Shown: positions 40,614 to 47,167 of the stretch, one piece after another
Position numbering within the stretch: position 1 is the stretch's first letter
Layout: each line of letters begins with the position of its first letter
Assembly: GCA_049589355.1 (NCBI GenBank)
Contig: JBAWAP010000077.1
Coordinates: 1-47,167, forward strand
Source of the DNA: JBAWAP01 sp049589355
GTDB lineage: Bacteria > Chloroflexota > Anaerolineae > VGOG01
Direction of reading: 5' to 3'
DNA: 47,167 nt
The notes under the pieces: generated by a model
Database searches by the model: none
The model's input: only the letters and a program-made list of their open reading frames with translations
Told to the model about the DNA's origin: nothing
Made by a program: the position numbers and the translations under genes

Positions 40614-43394
40614 ATGGAAAGGCAGACAATCTCCCTGTACGTCAACGGCTCTCCCTATCAGGTGGAGATCGGGCCCAAGACCACCCTGCTGGAGGTGCTG
40701 CGGGATGAGCTGCAACTCACGGGGACCAAGAATGGCTGCGGCCAGGGGCACTGCGGGGCCTGCACGGTCATCGTGGATGGTAAGGCCGTCCGCTCTTGCA
40801 TCTACAAGGCCAGCCGCGCCGATGGGGGGCGCGTGGAAACGATCGAGGGGTTGACGGAAAACGGCGAGTTGCATCCCCTGCAAAAGGCTTTCATCGAGCA
40901 CGGGGCGGTGCAGTGCGGCTTCTGTACCCCAGGGATGATCATGGCTGCCAAAGCTCTGCTCGACGCCCATCCTCAGCCCACCGACGAGGAGATCAAGCAG
41001 GCGCTCAAGCGCAACCTCTGTCGCTGCACGGGCTACACTCGCGTCATCCAGGCGATTCGGGGAACGACGGAGGGCAAGCCACCGCAGCTCCCGGCGACAG
41101 AAACCCCGCTGGCCGCCGTTGGGCGCTCTCTCCCTCGTCCCGACGCTAGAGCTAAGGTCACGGGTCAGGCAACCTTTGCCGCCGATCTCTACTTCGAGGG
41201 GATGCTACACGCCAAGGTGCTGCGCAGCAAGCATCCCCATGCTCGCATCCTGCGAGTGGACACCAGCAGAGCCAAGGCTCTGCCCGGCGTGGCTGCCGTC
41301 CTCACCGCCGAAGATGTCCCCGGCGCCAAGAACCACGGCCTCGTCCGCCCCGATTGGCCGGTGCTGGCCTACGACAAGGTGCGCTACGTGGGCGATGCCA
41401 TCGCCCTGGTCGCCGCCGAGACGGAGGAGACAGCGGAGAAGGCGCTGGAGCTAATCCAGGTGGAGTACGAGCCCCTGCCGGTGGTAACTTCCCCTCAGGA
41501 AGCCCTGGCTCCCGACGCTCCCCTGGTCCACGATGGTGGCAACCTCCTCAAGCACATCCAGGTGCGCAAAGGCGATGCGGAGAAAGGCTTCGCTCAGGCG
41601 GACGTCGTCGTGGAGAGGGAGTATCGGACGCCCAGTCTGGACCACGTCTTCCTGGAGCCCGAGGCGGGCGTGGCCACGATGGACGAGGAGGGGAAAATCA
41701 CCGTCTACGTGGGCTCCCAGATCCCCTTCGACGACCGCCGCCAGATCGCCGCCAGCCTGGCCATCCCTGAGGAGAAGGTGCGGGTGAAAGCTGCTCAAGT
41801 AGGTGGAGCCTTCGGCGGTAAGGAAGACATCTCCGTCCAAATCCACGTGGCCCTCCTGGCCCAGGCCACCGGCCGCCCGGTGAAGCTGGTCTTCACTCGC
41901 CAGGAGTCCATGATCGTCCACCCCAAGCGCCACGCCACAACCATCCGCCTGAGGACGGCGGCCACCAAGGATGGCCAGCTCACCGCTGTCCAGGCTGAGA
42001 TCTACGGCGACGCTGGGGCCTACGCCAGTTTGAGCGAGCACGTGATGACCCGCACCGCCACTCACGCCGCCGGCCCCTACGACGTGCCCAACGTGAAGAT
42101 AGATTGCTACGCGGCCTACACCAACAACGTTCCTGCCGGGGCCTTCCGCGGCTTCGGGGTTCCCCAGGCAGCTTTCGCTATGGAAAGCCAGATGGACATC
42201 CTGGCGGAGAAGCTCGGCCTCTCACCTTTCGACATACGGCGTAAGAACGCCTTGCGGGTAGGATCCACAACGGCAACGGGGCAAGTGCTCAGGGAAAGCG
42301 TGGGGTTGTTGGAAACGATAGACAGGGTGGAAAAGGAAGTAGAGCAACTTCAAACTTCAAAATCCAAAATCCAAAATCCAAAAATCGCAAATCGCAAATC
42401 GCAAATCGCAAATCGAAGGGGTTGGGGCATTGCCTGCGATTACAAAAACGTGGGCCTGGGTGGCGGGGCGGCGGATCGTGCCGGGGCCGAGGTGGAGCTT
42501 ACGGACGATGGACGGGCCATAGTGCGAGCCGGAGCGGCCGAGGTGGGCCAGGGGCTGGTGGGGGTGCTGGCTTTGGTGGCGGCAGAAGAGCTGGGACTTC
42601 CCTACGATTCAGTAGAGGTGCTGGTAGCCGACACGGACCAAACCCTCGACGGTGGCGCCACCACCGCTTCACGCCAGAGCTTCATCACCGGCAATGCGGT
42701 CCGCCTGGCTGCTAAGAAAGTGAGGGAGGCTTTGGCTCAGGCCGCCTCCGAGGAGCTGGACGCTCCGCCCGACAGTTTGGTTTTCAAGCACGGATGCATA
42801 CAGGCTGGTGAGAAATCCATCTCTTTAGCCGGGGCCGTTGTCCTGGCCAGGGGAGAGGGGCGCGAAGTGCGGGCCTCGGTCGTTTACGCGGCCCCTGAGA
42901 CTGTTCCCCTGGGCGAAGTCGGCGACATGCACTTTGCCTTCGGCTATGCTACCCAGGCTGCTCTGGTAGAAGTGGACATAAATACTGGCCAGGTGGAGGT
43001 GCTAAAGGTCATCGCTGCGCACGATGTGGGGAGGGCGCTGAATCCTCTGGCTGTGGCCGGCCAGATCGAGGGCGGGGTGGTGATGGGCCTGGGCATCGCC
43101 TTACAGGAGGAATTCGTGATGGAGGATGGCGTCCCCAAGACCACTTCCCTGGCCAAGTACAAGATTCCCTCCATTGAGCGCACCCCGGAGATCGTGCCCA
43201 TCATTGTGGAGGACAAGGCGTCCGAAGGGCCCTACGGAGCCAAGGGGATCGGGGAGATCCCTTCCATTCCTACCGCCCCAGCCATCATCAACGCCATCTA
43301 CCACGCCACCGGCGTATGCCTCTACAGCCTGCCGGCGACGCCAAAGAGGATTCTGGCCGCTTTAGAACGCAGATTCCTCCAACACTGTCTTTGA
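40614..43394 (+). CDS. Fused molybdenum hydroxylase (xanthine dehydrogenase family: 2Fe-2S + Mo-binding)
   Basis: 926 residues from the ATG at 40614 with AAGGA about 8 nt upstream. Residues 1-160 are the small subunit: NGCGQGHCGACTV binds the first 2Fe-2S cluster, CGFCTPG and CRCTGY the second. From about 175 the molybdopterin-binding part follows: GGAFGGKED, AGAFRGFGVPQ, DGGATTASRQSFITGNA and the catalytic-Glu block GAKGIGEIPSIPTAP. Substrates of this family include purines, nicotinate, aldehydes and CO; none is fixed by the sequence. No FAD subunit is adjacent. A repeat of low complexity is inserted near residue 585. Confidence 0.92.
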   Translation: MERQTISLYVNGSPYQVEIGPKTTLLEVLRDELQLTGTKNGCGQGHCGACTVIVDGKAVRSCIYKASRADGGRVETIEGLTENGELHPLQKAFIEHGAVQCGFCTPGMIMAAKALLDAHPQPTDEEIKQALKRNLCRCTGYTRVIQAIRGTTEGKPPQLPATETPLAAVGRSLPRPDARAKVTGQATFAADLYFEGMLHAKVLRSKHPHARILRVDTSRAKALPGVAAVLTAEDVPGAKNHGLVRPDWPVLAYDKVRYVGDAIALVAAETEETAEKALELIQVEYEPLPVVTSPQEALAPDAPLVHDGGNLLKHIQVRKGDAEKGFAQADVVVEREYRTPSLDHVFLEPEAGVATMDEEGKITVYVGSQIPFDDRRQIAASLAIPEEKVRVKAAQVGGAFGGKEDISVQIHVALLAQATGRPVKLVFTRQESMIVHPKRHATTIRLRTAATKDGQLTAVQAEIYGDAGAYASLSEHVMTRTATHAAGPYDVPNVKIDCYAAYTNNVPAGAFRGFGVPQAAFAMESQMDILAEKLGLSPFDIRRKNALRVGSTTATGQVLRESVGLLETIDRVEKEVEQLQTSKSKIQNPKIANRKSQIANRRGWGIACDYKNVGLGGGAADRAGAEVELTDDGRAIVRAGAAEVGQGLVGVLALVAAEELGLPYDSVEVLVADTDQTLDGGATTASRQSFITGNAVRLAAKKVREALAQAASEELDAPPDSLVFKHGCIQAGEKSISLAGAVVLARGEGREVRASVVYAAPETVPLGEVGDMHFAFGYATQAALVEVDINTGQVEVLKVIAAHDVGRALNPLAVAGQIEGGVVMGLGIALQEEFVMEDGVPKTTSLAKYKIPSIERTPEIVPIIVEDKASEGPYGAKGIGEIPSIPTAPAIINAIYHATGVCLYSLPATPKRILAALERRFLQHCL
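42352..42416. repeat. Low-complexity AAATCCAA/AAATCGCA repeat inside molybdenum hydroxylase gene
   Basis: Copies of CAAAATC and GCAAATC units, read in frame as TSKSKIQNPKIANRKSQIA. The stretch is unlike surrounding protein sequence and resembles intergenic A/T-rich microsatellites found in such genomes. It lies between two conserved blocks and does not break the frame. Confidence 0.75.
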
Positions 43395-43692
43395 CATCAG
43401 GCCGTGGCTATCTCACAGGGGCTCCGTGCACCTAGTAGCCCGGCGATGGCATGTTGTTCAAGCTATGCCGCTGGAGGAGGTAAAGACCGCCGGGGGTAGG
43501 CGACGCTTTCATGGCTGGCTTGGCCTGGGCACTGGAGGCGAGCAGGATTTGGTTTAGACTGCTCGCTGGGCGGTGGCGCGCTGGCGGCCATGGAGGTAGG
43601 GACCGTGGAGGAGATGTAGAGGAAAGGGTTGAACAGAGGCGTTCCCCTGAGATCAATGTGCCAGGAGAGCGGAGATTTTAAGGTTTCACCGG
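43395..43692. other. Intergenic region without recognisable gene
   Basis: About 300 bases after the molybdenum hydroxylase gene. Minus-strand open frames exist but show no family resemblance or ribosome-binding site. The consensus promoter at 43693 closes the region. Confidence 0.5.
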
Positions 43693-43721
43693 TTGACAAA
43701 GAGCTCTGGATATTGTATAAT
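43693..43721 (+). promoter_or_regulatory. Consensus sigma-70 promoter for the LacI remnant
   Basis: TTGACA (43693-43698), 17-bp spacer, TATAAT (43716-43721). Both boxes are perfect. Confidence 0.85.
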
Positions 43722-43735
43722 GCAAATCGGTTTCA
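43721..43735. promoter_or_regulatory. Possible LacI-family operator overlapping the -10 box
   Basis: TGCAAATCGGTTTCA resembles the TGNAANCGNTTNCA family of LacI operators apart from one extra central base. It abuts the -10 box, so binding would block transcription. Assignment is inference from resemblance and position. Confidence 0.4.
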
Positions 43736-43774
43736 GATAACGATTACAGACTTCTGACGCAGGGGCAGACCTGG

Positions 43775-44059
43775 GTGGTCACCGTTCAAGATGTAGCAGA
43801 CTTGGCGGGTGTCTCAACCGCTACGGTGTCGCGTGTCTTGAATAACCATCCACACGTCACCGGCGAAACTCGCTCCCCTCAGGATGTGGCCATCGTCGGC
43901 TTTGACGACATGCCTTGGGCACCATCGCTGGATCCCCCTCTGACCGTTGTGGCTAAGCCAACGTATGAGCTAGGCTGCACCGCTGCCAGCCTGCTCTTGC
44001 AAAGGATCGTTGATGAGAGGGTTGTAGTCAGCCGGTTCGAAGGTCATGTGGAATGGTGA
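43775..44059 (+). pseudogene. LacI-family regulator with large internal deletion
   Basis: 94 residues from a GTG at 43775. The N-terminal 33 residues are a complete LacI DNA-binding head: VTVQDVADLAGVSTATVSRV, then LNNHPHVTGETR. It then jumps to the C-terminal end of the sugar-binding domain: PQDVAIVGFDDMPWAPSLDP, LTVVAKPTYELGCTAASLLL and so on to the stop. About 230 residues that should lie between are missing, with the frame intact. The product could still bind DNA weakly but not the effector in the normal way. Probably a decaying regulator of the downstream peptidase/transporter genes. Confidence 0.85.
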
Positions 44060-44070
44060 CTACTCAGGCT

Positions 44071-44277
44071 GTCATTGCGAGTCTTCCATGGCGCATCGCG
44101 CCATCCGTAGGGGGCAGAAACTTGGGCGAGGTTCGTAGTAACAGCTTTAGCTGTCGTTTGGCAGCAAAGGCGACTAAAATCGCCACTACGAACCAAGTTT
44201 CTGAGTAGCGAAGCGAAGCAATCCCCAAGCCGCAAGGAGGAGATTGCTTCGTCGCAAAAAACGCTCCTCGCAATGAC
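44071..44277. repeat. Composite nested repeat
   Basis: Outer GTCATTGCGAG (44071-44081) and CTCGCAATGAC (44267-44277), same family as 24769-24847. Inside lies another inverted repeat, CAGAAACTTGG (44115-44125) and CCAAGTTTCTG (44193-44203), which also contains GGTTCGTAGT/ACTACGAACC. The second repeat seems to have inserted into the first. No gene is contained. Confidence 0.8.
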
Positions 44278-44404
44278 ACGGGCTGAGCAGTTACGTGGAA
44301 TGAATGTTGACCATCCCAGGTTGGTGGGAGAGCAGCCCTAGGTGGGTGTTCCTTAAGTATCTACGCGCTCTGAATGTTGCGCCAGAAACGTTGGAGGAGG
44401 AAGG

Positions 44405-45232
44405 GTGAAAGTCTACATTTCTGTTGACATAGAAGGTGTGGCCTGCGTGACCCACCCCGATCACACCAAGCTGGAGGGCACCGAGTACGAGATGGCCCGC
44501 AAGTGGATGACGGCTGAGGCCAACGCGGCCATTGAAGGCGCTCTCGAGGCAGGAGCCACAGGGATAGTTGTCGCCGATTCGCACGGGCACATGCGCAACA
44601 TGCTGCCCGATGAGCTGCACGAGGATGCTCTGCTGGTACGGGGGTCTCCGCGCCCCCTGACCATGATGGAGGGCCTGGACGAGACCTTTGACGCGGCCTT
44701 TTTCGTCGGCTATCACTCGATGGCGGGGACGGCCAAGGGTGTTCTCTCGCATACTTACATCGGCCGCATGGTGTATGCCATTCGGCTCAACGGCATCGCC
44801 GTGGGCGAGCCGGGGTTCAACGCAGCTATCGCCGGCCACTTTGGCGTGCCCCTGGCGTTGGTCTGCGGCGACGACACCGTAGACGCCGAAGTTGGCGCTC
44901 TGTTGCCCTGGACGGAGCGAGTGATCACCAAATGGGCCCTCAGTTCCCTAGCGGCGCGCAGCCTGACGCCCAAGGCATCGCAGAAGCGCATTCGCCAAGG
45001 GGCCAAGCGCGCCCTGGGCCGCCTGTCCGAGATGAAGCCGTGGACCCTTGAGACGCCCATCCGCTTCGAGGTAGATTTTATGGGGCCCATCTATGCATAC
45101 CTGGCCGCTGACGTCCCAGGCGTGGAGTGCGTCAACGAGCGCACCCTGGCCTACACGGGCGCCGACATGCTACAGATCACCCGCATCTGGCGTCTGATGA
45201 TCAATGCCAGTCTGGGCGAGCACTTCGTCTAG
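44405..45232 (+). CDS. M55-family D-aminopeptidase (DppA-like)
   Basis: 275 residues from a GTG at 44405 with GGAGGAGG before it. MKVYISVDIEGVACVTHPDH carries the Asp-x-Glu metal ligands, VVADSHGHMRNM and FFVGYHSMAGTAKGVLSHTY the His ligands, and NGIAVGEPGFNAA the family-typical Gly-Glu. These match DppA, a zinc D-aminopeptidase of peptidoglycan peptide salvage. Length (about 275) is normal. The following gene encodes an oligopeptide-type binding lipoprotein, so the two may serve peptide uptake and breakdown. Confidence 0.93.
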   Translation: MKVYISVDIEGVACVTHPDHTKLEGTEYEMARKWMTAEANAAIEGALEAGATGIVVADSHGHMRNMLPDELHEDALLVRGSPRPLTMMEGLDETFDAAFFVGYHSMAGTAKGVLSHTYIGRMVYAIRLNGIAVGEPGFNAAIAGHFGVPLALVCGDDTVDAEVGALLPWTERVITKWALSSLAARSLTPKASQKRIRQGAKRALGRLSEMKPWTLETPIRFEVDFMGPIYAYLAADVPGVECVNERTLAYTGADMLQITRIWRLMINASLGEHFV

Positions 45233-45446
45233 CGCCATCTCTCAAAACCAAGGCGAGTGTCCGGTGGTGAATCTGCCTGGCGCGTTTGGATCGCCACGGG
45301 AGAGCAAACCACAGAGGGCACAAGAAAGACAAGAAAGAAAGGAGGGGAAAATCAAAATCTAAAAAGTGTTCGGCCGCGAATCCAAGTGGTAGGTTTCGCT
45401 AGTTACACCAATCCAAACCAGAGAGGAGAAGAAAGGAGAGAATGCG
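45233..45446. other. Leader region of the solute-binding protein gene
   Basis: 214 bases without a coding signal. AAAGGAGAGAATGCG before the ATG at 45447 is the ribosome-binding site. No clear promoter boxes or terminator were found. Confidence 0.45.
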
Positions 45447-47141
45447 ATGAAAACGCACCGTTTCTTGCTTGTAGTGCTGATTTTGGCGTTAGGTGTGCTA
45501 CCGTTGGTGGCAGCCTGCGCTGCACCCACCCCTGAGGTCATCAGGGAGGTTGTGACAAAGGTGGTCGAGGTCGAGAAGGAGGTGACCAGGGTCGTAGCAG
45601 GAACGCCGGTGGTCGAGAAAGTTGTCGAGACCAAGGTTGTAGAGAAGGAGGTGACCAGGGTAGTCGAGGTAGAGAAGGTGGTGACGGCGACACCGAAGCC
45701 AATGAAGTTGATCATTGGCAGCTATGCCGACATCGTCCAGAACCTCGATCCCACGCTCACCACCTGGAACTCGGACATCATGCTCTTCCTTAACCTCTAC
45801 GAGCTGCTGTACCGGGTGAACGAGGATGGCAGCGAACTTTTGCCCGCTGCTGCCGAATCGTACGAGGCGAGCGATGACCTCAAGGTGTGGACCTTCCACC
45901 TGCACAAAGACCTCAAGTTCTCCGACGGCAGCCCCCTCACCGCAGGGGACGTGGTCTTTTCCGTCGAGTGGGGAATGCGCGAGGGGTCTGAATGGACCTG
46001 GATCTGGGAGGACGCCGGCCTGCAGAAGGTGGAGGCCGTTGATGACTATACGGTCAAGTTCACCCTGGACAAGTCATTCGTGCCGTTCCTGAGCTACGTG
46101 TCCGGTTACTGGGCCTCGATCTTCCCCAAGGCAGCAGTGGAAGCGCGAGGAGAGCAGGACTTCTTTAACCTGCCGGTGTGCAGCGGGCCGTACATGGTGA
46201 AGGAGTTCGTGCAGGCGGACCACATCACCCTGGTGCGCAACCCGTACGGACGAATCCAGGGCAAGGTGGAGGAGGTTGAGGTCCGGCTGATCCCCGACGA
46301 CAACACCCGCATGCTGCAGCTTCAGGCGGGAGACATCGACGTTGCCGTCAATGTGCCGTACAGCCAGATAGACTCCATAGACGCCCTTCCGGACGTCCGG
46401 GTGGAAAAGTACCCCTTTGCCTTCACCAACATCCTGTACATCAACCATGCCAAGCCGCCGCTGGACGACCTCAACTTCCGCCTGGCGCTGGAGTATTCCA
46501 TCGACCGGGAGGCGCTGATCAAGGCGGTTTTCTTTGGACACGCCGAGTTTCCGACCAGTTTTCTGCCCAAGGGCGTGATGTACTGGGACGAGACTGTCCC
46601 GGGCTTCCCCTACGATCTGGAGAAGGCCAAGGAATACCTGGCCAAGTCCAAGTACGCCGATGGTGCCGAGTTCGAGATCTGGGCGGCGCCGACGAACGTT
46701 ACACACGTCGAGACTATTACGGCGCTGCAGGGCATGTGGCAGAAGCTGCCCGGCGTCAAGCCGGAGATTGTCCAGTATGAGAACGCCGTGTTGCGCGAAA
46801 AGCGCGACAAGGGCGAGCACTGGATGTTTACTGGTGGCTTCTCCAGCGACGTGGTGGACCCGGACGAGATCAGCAATTGGTACATCACCGGGTACTGCGT
46901 GAAGTGGCACCACGCCGACATCTCGGGGGTCAAGCCGATCATAGATGCGGCCCGGGTCGAAGCGGACCCGGTGAAGCGGGAGAAGCTGTACTCCGACATC
47001 CAGCACTGGGCCCAAGATAACGCCCTGCTGATCGGCCTGAACTATACAAGCAACATCTGGGGCATGAACGAGAAGGTTCAGGGCCTGTGGGTTGACCCGA
47101 TCATGGGCATGCGGCTCGAGGGAGTCTGGATCAAGGAGTAA
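45447..47141 (+). CDS. ABC transporter substrate-binding lipoprotein, family 5 (peptide/nickel type)
   Basis: 564 residues. Signal peptide with a lipobox (LLVVLILALGVLPLVAACA; Cys near residue 24 is lipidated), then a linker of VVE-K-V-TRVV repeats to about residue 90, a style usual in Chloroflexota. The SBP_bac_5 domain follows: LTTWNSDIMLFLNLYELLYR, FHLHKDLKFSDGSPLTAGDV with the family signature, LNFRLALEYSIDREALIKAV and YDLEKAKEYLAKSKY. The ligand is likely an oligopeptide or related compound. Neighbouring M55 aminopeptidase supports peptide use. The permease and ATPase genes would lie beyond the window's right edge. Confidence 0.95.
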   Translation: MKTHRFLLVVLILALGVLPLVAACAAPTPEVIREVVTKVVEVEKEVTRVVAGTPVVEKVVETKVVEKEVTRVVEVEKVVTATPKPMKLIIGSYADIVQNLDPTLTTWNSDIMLFLNLYELLYRVNEDGSELLPAAAESYEASDDLKVWTFHLHKDLKFSDGSPLTAGDVVFSVEWGMREGSEWTWIWEDAGLQKVEAVDDYTVKFTLDKSFVPFLSYVSGYWASIFPKAAVEARGEQDFFNLPVCSGPYMVKEFVQADHITLVRNPYGRIQGKVEEVEVRLIPDDNTRMLQLQAGDIDVAVNVPYSQIDSIDALPDVRVEKYPFAFTNILYINHAKPPLDDLNFRLALEYSIDREALIKAVFFGHAEFPTSFLPKGVMYWDETVPGFPYDLEKAKEYLAKSKYADGAEFEIWAAPTNVTHVETITALQGMWQKLPGVKPEIVQYENAVLREKRDKGEHWMFTGGFSSDVVDPDEISNWYITGYCVKWHHADISGVKPIIDAARVEADPVKREKLYSDIQHWAQDNALLIGLNYTSNIWGMNEKVQGLWVDPIMGMRLEGVWIKE

Positions 47142-47167
47142 CTCCTGCCCATACCTGGCGTAGGGTG

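Noticed and set aside
42352..42416. Possible CRISPR-like short repeats
   Set aside because: Units are 7-10 bases without spacers; it is a microsatellite-like insert within a coding region.
43432..43699. Minus-strand open frames after the molybdenum hydroxylase gene
   Set aside because: No ribosome-binding site, no family resemblance, Pro/Ser-rich composition typical of chance frames in GC-rich DNA.
46074..47015. Long minus-strand open frame (313 codons)
   Set aside because: Antisense shadow of the solute-binding protein gene, whose domain and signal peptide are clear.

Overview
The window reads as an accessory stretch of a Chloroflexota (Anaerolineae-like) genome, probably from a metagenome. 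The clearest taxonomic cue is the extracellular solute-binding lipoprotein at 45447-47141, whose mature N-terminus is a run of VVE-KEV/TRVV-type repeats followed by TPKP, a style common in that phylum. The many dispersed palindromic repeats, mixed GC-rich coding and consensus TTGACA/TATAAT promoters agree. Phylum is an inference; no rRNA is present.

Layout. (1) 1-4619: the 3' end of a defence-type operon: a frameshifted caspase-like protease with a helical C-terminal domain, a PglZ-domain protein, and a short BrxL-like AAA ATPase, coupled by overlapping starts and stops. (2) 4620-5250: gene debris (N-terminus of a metallo-beta-lactamase-fold protein joined to the C-terminus of an ADP-ribosylglycohydrolase). 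(3) 5362-12869: AddB-AddA helicase-nuclease pair with a translationally coupled SAM methyltransferase. (4) 12950-18597: a membrane protein, a second methyltransferase, a truncated third one, a membrane-anchored pentapeptide-repeat protein, a beta-lactamase-fold serine hydrolase and a DUF2007-like protein. (5) 18769-22277: a promoter and four-gene cluster with an E1-like ThiF/HesA enzyme and a nucleoside-deoxyribosyltransferase-like protein. (6) 22336-23092: a tRNA-Arg(UCU) gene split in its anticodon by a 683-nt group I intron that carries a PD-(D/E)XK homing endonuclease. (7) 23111-28625: housekeeping and stress genes (dodecin, YjbQ, YtfJ-like, ArsN2-like acetyltransferase, MATE exporter, RRM RNA-binding protein, SdpI-like protein). 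(8) 28693-40536: a second, almost complete defence-type operon: SNF2 helicase with C-terminal DUF3883, DUF1156 DNA methyltransferase, AAA ATPase, DUF4276 protein (frameshifted) and DUF499 ATPase. (9) 40614-47141: a fused molybdenum hydroxylase, an internally deleted LacI regulator with intact promoter and possible operator, an M55 D-aminopeptidase and an oligopeptide-type binding protein.

The most notable results are the intron in tRNA-Arg(UCU), apparently with a complete group I core; the caspase/PglZ/BrxL module; the DUF3883-helicase/DUF1156/AAA/DUF4276/DUF499 operon, related to DISARM-like systems; and a palindromic repeat that sits inside coding sequence three times, read in three different frames, all open. 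Several genes are frameshifted, sometimes in a G-run, so either decay or assembly error must be excluded.
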